DNA of 61,886 nt, from assembly GCA_018336015.1 (NCBI GenBank), contig JAGXQZ010000055.1:1-61886 (forward strand), written 5' to 3'. Origin of the DNA: Algoriphagus sp. (GTDB lineage: Bacteria > Bacteroidota > Bacteroidia > Cytophagales > Cyclobacteriaceae). How positions within the stretch are numbered: position 1 is the first letter of the stretch; the number at the start of each line of letters is the position of its first letter. Below the pieces are notes generated by a model that was not told where the DNA came from, did not search any database, and was given only the letters and a program-made list of their open reading frames with translations. Position numbers and translations under genes: made by a program. Below, piece after piece: positions 53,597-60,789 of the stretch.

Positions 53597-53806
53597 TTAT
53601 CCACCAATCGGATTTATAATCGGCAAACATACAGTTCCATTTATCCAAATTGAATCCGCAAAATTCAATCCAATAGGATGATAACAGCTGAATTCATAAA
53701 ACTGGCAACACTTCCCCGCATCACTTACCACTTGAGCGGTTAAGCTGTCACTTTCAAACAGGCCAGACAAAAACAAGAAGGCAATAATCCACTTTTTATA
53801 GTTAAT
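53597..53806 (-). CDS. Small secreted four-cysteine peptide (copy B), probable ATT start
   Basis: 69 residues if translation begins at ATT 53806, which overlaps the propeller stop codon (TATTAA). No ATG, GTG or TTG gives a proper start; an ATG at 53872 lies inside the propeller gene. From ATT the product has a signal peptide (YKKWIIAFLFLSGLF, SLTAQ exit) and a mature part with KCCQFYEFSCYHPIGLNF. Its cysteines follow CC-X6-C-X18-C, and CCQF plus SCYHPIGLNF are shared with copy A (70 residues). Function is unknown. The start codon is inference. Confidence 0.7.
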   Translation of the reverse strand: MNYKKWIIAFLFLSGLFESDSLTAQVVSDAGKCCQFYEFSCYHPIGLNFADSIWINGTVCLPIINPIGG

Positions 53807-54875
53807 AGTTAAATGTGATAATATTTGGTTCTGAATCCATGGACACTCCATAGATTTTCTTTTCACTTTCATCAATTGAAAAAGATTGAATGTTTTGATC
53901 CAAAACAAAATTTGACAATATTTTTCCTGAGTAGTCAATTTCAAAGATTCTCATCTTTCGATCTGAGTTACCCAACTCATTGATGGCTCCACCATAGTAA
54001 AGTAAAAACATCGATTTTTCACCGGCGAATACATTATAGTAATGTGCTCTGGCCTCCTTCTCATCAATTTTAGGCATAGGGTATCCCTGGCTGTATTCTA
54101 CAGTATAAGGAGTCATATGATTAGAAGGACCAAACAATGTGGTGACTTTTCCTTCAGACAAATCAACGATGTCTATGTAATCTCTAAACAAACCTGCACG
54201 TACTCCGTACCTCCCCTTTCTGTTCACTCCCATTCTTCCCTGATGCATACTGGAAATAGTGCTTGCAGGAATATCTTTTCTGGAATCATAGGTAAGCCAA
54301 TTCCCAAATGAAGCAAGGGTATCATTCTCAAATCCAAGGATAAAATACTGTGTTTCTTTATCCATCATAATCGCCCAAACTGAACTATCCGACAAAAGAG
54401 CCATTTCTCCGATATAGAAAAAAGATTCATTTCTGTTGAAGGATTTCTTTGAGATAGCTGTAGTAGTATCTCTGAGATCATATACGTGATAAGACTTGTA
54501 TTGGGAATCATATACCCATATGTCATATGGATCGTCCAAACTCTCAATTGTTCTGACGTAAGAAATTTCACCAGGACCAACGCCATTCTTACCCAGTTGA
54601 TTGATAAGAAGATGCCCTTTTTTGTCATATACGTTGAGCATCAAATCCTGATTAGGTTGAGACACAACGATAAATTGCTCATTTACATGAATCTGCCTTG
54701 GATTTTGAAGCCCATTCAGTTTCAGTTTTTCTGCTTTCAGCAAAACCTCAATTGGTAAATCAGATTCTTTAAAATAAATGCTTTCCTCAGTTTTACCCGA
54801 CGAACAACCTACTAAAAAAGAAATTGCGATTGGCAAAATCCCTCTATTCCAATCTTCAAAAATTTTCCGAATCAT
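53802..54875 (-). CDS. 6-bladed beta-propeller lipoprotein (copy 1)
   Basis: 357 residues. Lipoprotein signal with Cys24 (IAISFLVGCSSG). The rest follows the BF3222/6-bladed propeller pattern: GVGPGEISYVRTI, VYDSQYKSYHVYDL, GLFRDYIDIVDLSEGKVTTL, and a closing blade FSIDESEKKIYGVSMDSEP. It is homologous to copy 2 at 55851 (same FRDxIxIxD and SIDESxxKIYG segments). It lies 4 bp after peptide A and overlaps peptide B. A binding or signalling role outside the inner membrane is plausible, not shown. Confidence 0.85.
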   Translation of the reverse strand: MIRKIFEDWNRGILPIAISFLVGCSSGKTEESIYFKESDLPIEVLLKAEKLKLNGLQNPRQIHVNEQFIVVSQPNQDLMLNVYDKKGHLLINQLGKNGVGPGEISYVRTIESLDDPYDIWVYDSQYKSYHVYDLRDTTTAISKKSFNRNESFFYIGEMALLSDSSVWAIMMDKETQYFILGFENDTLASFGNWLTYDSRKDIPASTISSMHQGRMGVNRKGRYGVRAGLFRDYIDIVDLSEGKVTTLFGPSNHMTPYTVEYSQGYPMPKIDEKEARAHYYNVFAGEKSMFLLYYGGAINELGNSDRKMRIFEIDYSGKILSNFVLDQNIQSFSIDESEKKIYGVSMDSEPNIITFNY

Positions 54876-54879
54876 AACT

Positions 54880-55092
54880 TTAAGAACAGGTAGGATAAAT
54901 AGTTCTCCAATAAGATTCAGGAAAGTTTAGGCCTATGGGATGATAACAACTAGATGGAATAAACTGACAGCAAAGTCCTCCCCATTGATTACTGCCTCCA
55001 TTCTCACCGGGTGAACCATCTTGTGCTTTTCCAAAATTTGGAATAAAAGAAAAAGTGAGTAATAACACTCCACCGAATACTAATTTTTTCAT
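54880..55092 (-). CDS. Small secreted four-cysteine peptide (copy A)
   Basis: 70 residues. Signal peptide MKKLVFGGVLLLTFSFIPNF with cleavage near GKAQ leaves about 46 residues rich in Gly/Asn then GLCCQFIPSSCYHPIGLNF and a final TCS. Cysteines follow CC-X6-C-X19-C. It recalls, but does not match, the NVEALA peptides that accompany propeller proteins in Bacteroides. Its stop is 4 bp from the propeller start, so they form one operon. Confidence 0.8.
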   Translation of the reverse strand: MKKLVFGGVLLLTFSFIPNFGKAQDGSPGENGGSNQWGGLCCQFIPSSCYHPIGLNFPESYWRTIYPTCS

Positions 55093-55166
55093 AAGATTTT
55101 TTTTTAGTGAAAACGAAGAAAATCATTTTTCATTCGGTTAAAAAAAAAATGTTAAAAAATGTTAAA

Positions 55167-55174
55167 CAAAGGTA
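55167..55174 (-). promoter_or_regulatory. Candidate -7 element for the peptide A/propeller/peptide B operon
   Basis: On the minus strand TACCTTTG matches TAnnTTTG, about 75 bp upstream of the peptide A start codon. The leader between is very A/T-rich with two AACATTTTTT copies. Confidence 0.5.
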
Positions 55175-55209
55175 ACACATTAGCCTTCTGACGGTATCAG
55201 AAATTTTTA

Positions 55210-55254
55210 TCACATCTTTGGAAGCACCAAAGTATCTACGGAGTGAATCACCCG
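55210..55254 (-). pseudogene. Remnant of the 3' end of a fasciclin-domain gene
   Basis: The minus strand reads codons VIHSVDTLVLPKM followed by a stop, almost the same as the end of the intact fasciclin gene at 56989 (VIHSVDTVVLPKM). About 38 of 44 bases match and the upstream part is gone. An 85-residue frame on this strand (55130-55387) reads through it in another frame and is not a gene. Confidence 0.8.
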
Positions 55255-55372
55255 CTCTGGGCGTAATTGAATTAAGGTTATGATTAGGTGCGGATTGCAT
55301 ATACACCTTTATATCTAAACAACTTTGTAAGTTGATATGGTAAAAAAACCAAATACAAATTGGTAAGGATAT

Positions 55373-55459
55373 GTGGAAGAAGGACATGGTAAAAAATTAG
55401 AAAGTTGAAGTCAGAAAACTAAAAAGCCGCTTGAAAGTAATTTTCAAGCGGCTTTTTTT
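55373..55459 (+). repeat. Direct repeat copy 2: decayed receptor 3' end plus terminator
   Basis: Matches 53306-53392. In frame it reads G-R-R-T-W-stop where the intact gene ends G-G-R-T-W-stop, then the same spacer and hairpin. Only this tail is left of the receptor gene. Terminator arms lie at 55421-55459 and can still work for either side. Confidence 0.88.
55421..55459. terminator. Second copy of the receptor terminator
   Basis: GCCGCTTGAAA / TTTCAAGCGGC stem with flanking A and T runs. It lies upstream of the peptide C gene, so it may insulate the second unit from the left. Confidence 0.8.
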
Positions 55460-55577
55460 CAATAAAACTCACAATCAGGCCATTTATATAAAAAAAAACC
55501 GCCTATCTAATACGATATATTATTAATTATTACATGGATTAACTTAACTAAGTTTTAAACCATTAAATTTTATTTCT

Positions 55578-55799
55578 ATGCTTACTTTTAAAAAATTATG
55601 GATCACGGGAGCCATGATTCTCGGATCAGTCGCTATGTTTTACAGCTCTGCCAGCTTAGCTCAAGGAGCCGGCCCATTGCCGGGAGATTGGATTTGTTGT
55701 GCCGCTAATTCCTCAGGCTGTACGGATCGGTTAGGTGACAGATGGGATACTGATGAAAGAAGGGTGGGCACCACCTGTACAATTGGTGAATCTTTGTAA
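55578..55799 (+). CDS. Small secreted four-cysteine peptide (copy C)
   Basis: 73 residues. Signal peptide (KKLWITGAMILGSVAMFYSS, exit ASLAQ) and a mature part of about 44 residues with DWICCAANSSGCTDRLGD and a last Cys in GTTCTIG. Its cysteines follow CC-X6-C-X18-C, the same spacing as copies A and B although the other residues differ. The propeller gene follows after about 50 bp. Confidence 0.78.
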   Translation: MLTFKKLWITGAMILGSVAMFYSSASLAQGAGPLPGDWICCAANSSGCTDRLGDRWDTDERRVGTTCTIGESL

Positions 55800-55850
55800 A
55801 AATCAAATTTGGATGTAGGAAATATCCTACAGCCATTTAAACCTAATCCT

Positions 55851-56936
55851 GTGAAAAAATTAAGTCACCTATCCATTCTATATTTATTTTTACTTTATCT
55901 CAGTTGTACATCAGAAAAACCAAAATCTCTGTTTGATTTTCCAGCAAATAATCTCCCAGAATTCAAACTAAAAAGCGAGAAGCAATATTTCCAAGAGGTA
56001 ATTAATCCAATGCACATTAAGCAAAAAGGGGATTTTTTAGTTTTAATGGAAATTTATAGGATTCCACCGGAGAAGCCTCTTATCCATTTGATAAAGAAAA
56101 ATGACCTTAGTTACTATTCAGCAAAAGGAGTGACAGGTTTTGGACCAAATGAAATAGCAAACGCTGAACTATTTGATCCGGGTTTTGACGAAAACACCTT
56201 CTGGATTTATAGTTCAAGAAGTAAAAGAATGGCTGAATTTTCATTGCAAGACACAAATAGATTATCTATTTCAGAATTCAGGCAGCCTGAAGACATGTAT
56301 ATGATTTATAACATGTTCTATACAAAGGATACCACCTTTATAGGAATTTCCGCCAATGATCCGCATAAATTGATTGAAGTAGATTCCAAAGGAAAATGGA
56401 TTAATGGATATGGTACGTGGGAAAAAATCCCCGAAAGGTCGGATTTAGACGATTACTTACTTGGAGAATTAAATAAAGGATGGTTTCGTGCAAATGATGA
56501 AAAAACCATTTTTGTGAAAGCAAGTATTTTTCGGGACCGGATTGAGATCTTTGACTATCAAACCAAAGAATTTATAACAGTTGACGGACCAAGATTGGAA
56601 CTCCCCAAATTTGAGATTTCAGGCTCAGGTGCAAATTCTGCATTGATTTTTAATCCTAATGAACCCTATGGCCATCGAGATGTCGCCTTTGGAGACTCTT
56701 ATATTTATGATCTTTATGGGGGATATAATGAAATGCAGATTAGACAAACAAATGAGGTAGCAAAGACTATTTTTGTCCTTACAGCTAAAGGTGAGATGGT
56801 CGCTAAACTTGACTTAGATCGATCTGTCAGAAGTATTTCTGTAGATGAATCCTTAGGGAAAATATATGGAATTACTACCGATGAAGACCCCGGAATAGCA
56901 GTCTTTGAGATCCCGAAAGAACTACTGGACAAATGA
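55851..56936 (+). CDS. 6-bladed beta-propeller lipoprotein (copy 2)
   Basis: 361 residues from GTG at 55851, which gives the lipoprotein signal VKKLSHLSILYLFLLYLSC. A TTG at 55809 would add 14 residues ahead of it and spoil it. Propeller features as in copy 1: GFGPNEIANAELFDPGFDEN, IFRDRIEIFDYQTKEFITV, YIYDLYGGYNE and a closing blade SISVDESLGKIYGITTDEDP. It ends in a terminator shared with the convergent fasciclin gene. Confidence 0.85.
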   Translation: MKKLSHLSILYLFLLYLSCTSEKPKSLFDFPANNLPEFKLKSEKQYFQEVINPMHIKQKGDFLVLMEIYRIPPEKPLIHLIKKNDLSYYSAKGVTGFGPNEIANAELFDPGFDENTFWIYSSRSKRMAEFSLQDTNRLSISEFRQPEDMYMIYNMFYTKDTTFIGISANDPHKLIEVDSKGKWINGYGTWEKIPERSDLDDYLLGELNKGWFRANDEKTIFVKASIFRDRIEIFDYQTKEFITVDGPRLELPKFEISGSGANSALIFNPNEPYGHRDVAFGDSYIYDLYGGYNEMQIRQTNEVAKTIFVLTAKGEMVAKLDLDRSVRSISVDESLGKIYGITTDEDPGIAVFEIPKELLDK

Positions 56937-56972
56937 AAAAAGCCGCTTGAAATCACTTTCAAGCGGCTTTTT
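56937..56972. terminator. Bidirectional terminator between propeller copy 2 and the fasciclin gene
   Basis: GCCGCTTGAAA and TTTCAAGCGGC arms with a TCAC-type loop, A-run before and T-run after, directly at the propeller stop and 17 bp from the fasciclin stop. It shares the stem of the two other terminators in this region. Confidence 0.9.
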
Positions 56973-56988
56973 CTTTTTCACTTTGCAA

Positions 56989-57549
56989 TTACATCTTCGG
57001 AAGTACCACCGTATCTACGGAGTGGATCACCCCATTGGACTGCCATACGTCTGAAATAGTTACTTTGGACTGGCCTCCGTTTTCATCCGTGATGTAGAGA
57101 TCTTTACCCTTCATCCATGCAGTCAATTTTCCACCTTGTACCGTCGTCAGGACAGCTTTGCCATTTCCTTTTTTGATCGCGTCAGCGATGTCCTTGGAGC
57201 CTATTTTCCCAGCCACCACATGGTAAGTCAGCACCGCGGTGAGTTTGCCTTTGTTTTCAGGCTTGAGTAGCGTTTCCACTGTTCCGGTAGGAAGCTTGAG
57301 AAATGCAGCGTTATCCGGCGCAAATACCGTGAATGGCCCTGCAGTCTGAAGCGTCTCTACCAAACCTGCTGCTTTAACCGCAGCTACTAGCGTCGTGTGG
57401 TCTGCAGAGTTGACTGCATTTTCCACGATGTTTTTGGAGGGATACATGGGTGCACCACCGACTTCTACAGTCTTTTCCATCTGTGCAAATGCAGCATGTG
57501 CGGATAGAAATGCGAAGGCTGCCAAAGTCATTTTTAAGAAATTTTTCAT
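56989..57549 (-). CDS. Fasciclin-domain secreted protein
   Basis: 186 residues from ATG at 57549. Signal peptide MKNFLKMTLAAFAFLSAHAA with exit near FAQ. One FAS1 domain with H1-like TVFAPDNAAFLKLP, LTYHVVAGKI, YITDENGGQSKV and the closing NGVIHSVDTVVLPKM. FAS1 domains mediate adhesion or small-ligand binding; the partner is unknown. Divergent from pheS. Confidence 0.92.
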   Translation of the reverse strand: MKNFLKMTLAAFAFLSAHAAFAQMEKTVEVGGAPMYPSKNIVENAVNSADHTTLVAAVKAAGLVETLQTAGPFTVFAPDNAAFLKLPTGTVETLLKPENKGKLTAVLTYHVVAGKIGSKDIADAIKKGNGKAVLTTVQGGKLTAWMKGKDLYITDENGGQSKVTISDVWQSNGVIHSVDTVVLPKM

Positions 57550-57600
57550 GGTTTTGATTGTGTTTGTTGAATTTGGAAGCACTTACGAGGGGAAAAAGAG

Positions 57601-57619
57601 AACTGGATTTAGACCAGTT
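57601..57619. promoter_or_regulatory. Short inverted repeat between the fasciclin gene and pheS
   Basis: AACTGG and CCAGTT around ATTTAGA, 52 bp upstream of the fasciclin ATG. A possible operator; no regulator is implied by neighbours. Confidence 0.3.
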
Positions 57620-57692
57620 GAAAATTTTTCAAGAAAAAAATCAGAAGCGCTGAGTTACTCGGAGACTTTTACCCAAAAAAGCCTAAAAATGG

Positions 57693-57700
57693 TAGCTTTG
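57693..57700 (+). promoter_or_regulatory. Candidate -7 element of pheS
   Basis: TAGCTTTG matches TAnnTTTG, 22 bp before the ATG at 57723. No typical Phe-codon leader peptide was seen upstream. Confidence 0.5.
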
Positions 57701-57722
57701 TGACCGGAATAAATCGCAACTC

Positions 57723-58751
57723 ATGTACCAGGAGAAAATCGAAGCCATCAAAGCTGCCATTGCCGCTGCAGACGCCCAAACACCCGACCAACTCGAAGCC
57801 TATCGAATGGAGTTTATCTCCAAGAAAAGTGTGGTGGGTGAACTTTTCGCAGCGATGGGCCAAATTCCAAATGAGGAAAAACGCGCCTATGGACAGCTCG
57901 TCAATGGCGTAAAGCAATTGGCCGAGGAAAAATTCCAGGAACTGATCGAGAAAGTCAATGCCACGAATAAAAAGTCAAAATCGGCAGATATCGATTTGAC
58001 ACTTCCTCCTTCCAATGTGGCCTTGGGTGGTATCCATCCACTAACAGCAACCCGTCAGCGGATCATCGAGATCTTTGAGCGCATCGGTTTCAATCTTTCC
58101 GAAGGTCCGGAGATCGAGGACGACTGGCATAACTTTACCGCCCTAAACTTCCCTGAGAATCACCCTGCTCGCGAAATGCAGGATACCTTTTTCATCGAGA
58201 AGAATCCTGATATCGCACTAAGAACCCATACTTCCTCCGTGCAGGTGCGCGTGATGGAAAATCAAAAACCACCCATCCGAACCCTTTCTCCGGGTCGGGT
58301 TTACCGAAACGAAGCGATATCCGCCCGTGCACATTGCATCTTCCATCAGGTAGAGGGACTCTATGTAGATGAAAATGTGGGTTTCGCGGATTTGAAAAAT
58401 ACGCTCTACCACTTCGCCAAGGAGATGTTTGGCAAGGAGACCAAGGTGAGGTTCAGACCTTCTTTTTTCCCCTTCACCGAACCGAGCGCGGAGATCGATA
58501 TTTCCTGCCTGATCTGCGGTGGTAAAGGCTGCAACGTGTGTAAGCACAGCGGTTGGGTAGAGATCGGTGGATCGGGAATGGTCGATCCGAATGTGCTGGA
58601 AAACTGCGGAATCGACTCCAAGAAATACACCGGATTTGCCTTCGGGATGGGTATCGAGCGAATCGCGATGCTGAAGTATCAGATCCGAGACCTGCGCTTG
58701 TTTACCGAAAATGACGTGCGATTCCTAAGGCAGTTTAGGCCGATGTTGTAG
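57723..58751 (+). CDS. pheS: Phenylalanine--tRNA ligase alpha subunit
   Basis: 342 residues. Charges tRNA-Phe as an alpha2-beta2 enzyme. N-terminal coiled coil (about 1-90), then class II motifs: GGIHPLTATRQRIIEIFERI, RTHTSSVQVRVM, RVYRNEAISARAHCIFHQVE (motif 2), FRPSFFPFTEPSAEIDISC and GFAFGMGIERIAMLKY (motif 3), ending FLRQFRPML. The Cys-rich CLICGGKGCNVCKHSGW binding loop is also seen in other Bacteroidota. pheT is not adjacent. Confidence 0.97.
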   Translation: MYQEKIEAIKAAIAAADAQTPDQLEAYRMEFISKKSVVGELFAAMGQIPNEEKRAYGQLVNGVKQLAEEKFQELIEKVNATNKKSKSADIDLTLPPSNVALGGIHPLTATRQRIIEIFERIGFNLSEGPEIEDDWHNFTALNFPENHPAREMQDTFFIEKNPDIALRTHTSSVQVRVMENQKPPIRTLSPGRVYRNEAISARAHCIFHQVEGLYVDENVGFADLKNTLYHFAKEMFGKETKVRFRPSFFPFTEPSAEIDISCLICGGKGCNVCKHSGWVEIGGSGMVDPNVLENCGIDSKKYTGFAFGMGIERIAMLKYQIRDLRLFTENDVRFLRQFRPML

Positions 58752-58973
58752 AACAAAGGAAGGCTGATCGAGAGATTGGCTTTTTTTGATTTCCCCGCAG
58801 ATTTTCGCGGATTCTTTTCGCTGATAGGCGCAGATTATCGAAAAGTCTATTTCCCACAGATTTACACAGAGACTGAATTAAAATCAGTGGGAATCTGTGA
58901 TTTTTATCTGTGGTGATCTGTGGGAAAAATCAGCGATCATCTCCAACTTTTTCTGCGCTGATCAGCAGGAAAC
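58716..58973 (+). repeat. Direct repeat copy 1: pheS 3' end, terminator and intergenic block
   Basis: Starts in the last 12 codons of pheS, includes the terminator, a block of TCTGTGGGA-type inverted units and ends at a CTGATCAGC stretch. A diverged copy in the same order lies at 59624-59865. The toxin-antitoxin pair sits between the two. Confidence 0.8.
58762..58787 (+). terminator. Terminator after pheS
   Basis: GGCTGATC / GATTGGCT stem (with G-U pairs) closed by a GAGA tetraloop, then seven T residues. The copy at 59670-59696 has the same loop and a slightly better stem. Confidence 0.8.
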
Positions 58974-59044
58974 ATTTACTAACAAGCCTGTTTGATCGTT
59001 CATTATAAAAGGCGGAATTCATAAAAATGGCTTAAATTAACTGC

Positions 59045-59263
59045 ATGAAAATCACACTAGAAATAGATAAAGACAAGGCTTCAGCATTTCTCAACTTCAT
59101 TAGGAGTCTTGATTTTATCAAAATCAAAGTCCAAGAGGATTTTGAAGAGCCTACCAAAGAAGAAATCCTTCAAAGCATCGAATCAGGATTGAAAGAAGTG
59201 AAAGAACATCAGAAGGGAAAAATTAAACTAAAAGAGGCAAGAGCATTTTTGGATGAACTTTAA
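59045..59263 (+). CDS. Antitoxin-like protein of a RelE-type toxin-antitoxin pair
   Basis: 72 residues, charged and mostly helical: an N-terminal beta strand (MKITLEIDKDKASAFLNFIR) and a Glu/Lys-rich C-terminal half with KEEILQSIESGLKEVKEHQ. Size, order before the toxin and an 11-bp overlap with the toxin gene support the role. The exact antitoxin family is not recognised. Confidence 0.75.
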   Translation: MKITLEIDKDKASAFLNFIRSLDFIKIKVQEDFEEPTKEEILQSIESGLKEVKEHQKGKIKLKEARAFLDEL

Positions 59264-59576
59264 AATACTTTTATCAGATACTTTTCAGAAAAACTTCAAG
59301 CAACTAGCCAAGAAGCATTCTTCTCTCAAATCTGACTTACTCAAATTGATTGATTCCTTGGAAATTAACCCAAGCCAAGGAACACCACTTGGAAACAATC
59401 TCTTCAAAATCCGTCTTGCTATCACATCCACTGGAAAAGGGAAATCAGGAGGAGCAAGAGTGATCACCTTGGTGAAAGTGGTCAACCAAGAAGTCTTTCT
59501 AATCACGATTTATTCAAAAACTGATCGGGAATCCATTTCCAAAGAAGAACTGGACAAATTGGCAAAAGATTTATAG
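59253..59576 (+). CDS. RelE/ParE-superfamily toxin
   Basis: 107 residues. RelE-like fold with FKILLSDTFQKNFKQLAKKH, the strand-turn GTPLGNNLFKIRLAI, basic SGGARVITLVKVV, and ITIYSKTDRESISKEEL near the end. Members of this superfamily cut mRNA on ribosomes or poison gyrase; which applies cannot be told. Starts inside the antitoxin gene. Confidence 0.85.
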   Translation: MNFKILLSDTFQKNFKQLAKKHSSLKSDLLKLIDSLEINPSQGTPLGNNLFKIRLAITSTGKGKSGGARVITLVKVVNQEVFLITIYSKTDRESISKEELDKLAKDL

Positions 59577-59623
59577 CCTAAAAATCACTTTGAAATTACA
59601 TTGTTTTCTCTAAACCTGCATTC

Positions 59624-59659
59624 GTGGGGTTCCTGCGGCAGTTTAGGCCGATGCTATAG
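59624..59659 (+). pseudogene. Remnant of a second pheS 3' end
   Basis: Reads V-G-F-L-R-Q-F-R-P-M-L then TAG; the intact gene ends V-R-F-L-R-Q-F-R-P-M-L. Codons differ mainly at silent positions (CTG CGG against CTA AGG, CTA against TTG), so the copy comes from a diverged allele under selection, not from a recent duplication. Confidence 0.85.
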
Positions 59660-59669
59660 AACAAGGGAA

Positions 59670-59696
59670 GGCTGATCGAGAGATTGGCCTTTTTTT
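59670..59696 (+). terminator. Copy of the pheS terminator, after the toxin gene
   Basis: GGCTGATC / GATTGGCC stem, GAGA loop, T-run. In its present place it probably ends the toxin-antitoxin transcript. Confidence 0.75.
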
Positions 59697-59864
59697 ATTT
59701 CCCACAGATTTGCACGGATTAAGAAACACAGATCATCACAGATCTTTTTTCTTGATTTTAAAATCTGTGGGAATCTGTGAAATAAATCAGTGAAAATCTG
59801 TGGGAAATATAGGTGGACAAATCAGCGCTCATCTCCGACTTTTTCTGCTTTGATCAGCGGGAAA

Positions 59865-60743
59865 TTAAATCTCTGCTTGAAAGGACTCAATTCCCCCGAC
59901 CTCCACTTTTACCAAAAACACATCTCCGCTCTGCGGAAACTTTTTCAAATCATCCGCTGTCAGATTTTCCTGTGCCGTGGTAATCAGCATCAGATCCAGA
60001 TTTTCCCCACCAAAGCAACAGGAAGTGACATGAGGTACGGGCAGTTCGATTTTGTCTAAGAGTTGGCCCGTGCTCGGATCCCAACGATACACGCCCGAAC
60101 CCGCATAATGCGCCACCCAAAGCATCCCTTCCAGATCGATGCACATCCCGTCCGGAAAGCCCAATCCCTCCGGAATCTCGACTGCTATTCGTCGAAATTC
60201 AATGGCTCCAGTTTTCGGATCAAAGGCAAATTCCTGGATTTTCTTGGTTGGGGTGTCGATAAAGTAAAAAGTCTGCTGATCGGCAGTCCAGGCCATTCCG
60301 TTGGAAATGGTAAGGTTTGTCAGCTGCACTTTTGGCTGTAAATCGGGCCCGATTCGGTACAGCGAACCAGCACCTTCTGTGAAAAGCGTACTTAGCGTTC
60401 CAATCCAAATTCGGCCTTTGGGATCAACCTTTCCATCATTGAAGCGATTCAAAATCAGATCTGATTCAACTTCACATAGCTCTTCAATCTCCTCAGTTTC
60501 CCAATCGTAACGCACCAGCTTCCGATCCAAACCCAGAATAAGCTTTCCAATTTGTCCTTCCAAGACCACGGCCAATCGATGTGGGAAATGCCGGATTTCG
60601 AGTTGTTCGGTTGCTAAATGATAGCGATGCAGGTTTCCCTTTTCGATATCCACCCAGAAGAAACAGCCGAGCCGCGCAATCCACAGCGGGCCTTCGCCCA
60701 AAAAGCACTGGCTCGGGATAGATTTCATTTGAATACTTTTCAT
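59865..60743 (-). CDS. SMP-30/gluconolactonase-family protein
   Basis: 292 residues. A 6-bladed propeller lactonase: metal-binding Glu in CFLGEGPLWIARLGCFFWVD, Asn in NRFNDGKVDPKGRIWIGT and TISNGMAWTADQQTFYFIDT, and Asp in GFPDGMCIDLEGMLWVAHY. It likely hydrolyses a sugar lactone in the cytoplasm. It is transcribed after the isomerase and SDR genes, which together suggest a sugar-acid catabolic set. Confidence 0.9.
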   Translation of the reverse strand: MKSIQMKSIPSQCFLGEGPLWIARLGCFFWVDIEKGNLHRYHLATEQLEIRHFPHRLAVVLEGQIGKLILGLDRKLVRYDWETEEIEELCEVESDLILNRFNDGKVDPKGRIWIGTLSTLFTEGAGSLYRIGPDLQPKVQLTNLTISNGMAWTADQQTFYFIDTPTKKIQEFAFDPKTGAIEFRRIAVEIPEGLGFPDGMCIDLEGMLWVAHYAGSGVYRWDPSTGQLLDKIELPVPHVTSCCFGGENLDLMLITTAQENLTADDLKKFPQSGDVFLVKVEVGGIESFQAEI

Positions 60744-60789
60744 GTAGGTTGGATTGAAAAATTGTAAGATTAGAAAAACTCCAATATCT

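Larger units (their letters stand above)
59624..59865 (+). repeat. Direct repeat copy 2: pheS 3' end, terminator and intergenic block
   Basis: Same order as 58716-58973: pheS tail, GAGA-loop terminator (59670-59696), TCTGTGGGA-type units, then ATCAGCGCTCATCTCCGACT against ATCAGCGATCATCTCCAACT, and a CTGATCAGC-like end. It stops at the lactonase stop codon. Confidence 0.8.

Noticed and set aside
53597..53944. Peptide B as a 115-residue protein from the ATG at 53944
   Set aside because: The first 46 residues lie inside the propeller gene, look random and would put the signal peptide in the middle.
55130..55387. 85-residue open frame on the minus strand
   Set aside because: It runs through the fasciclin remnant in another frame and has no recognisable domain or signal.
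55373..55459. Insertion-sequence end or transposon terminal repeat
   Set aside because: The repeat is direct, not inverted, and encodes a receptor C-terminus plus terminator; no transposase frame lies between the copies.
57669..57917. 82-residue minus-strand frame over the pheS start
   Set aside because: Shadow of the pheS N-terminal coding region, crossing the pheS promoter.
58800..58950. TCTGTGGGA-type repeated units as a CRISPR array
   Set aside because: Units are short, inverted as well as direct, with no constant spacer length and no cas genes.
59045..59576. Prophage or integrative element at pheS
   Set aside because: No integrase, excisionase, structural or replication gene; only a toxin-antitoxin pair between long diverged repeats.
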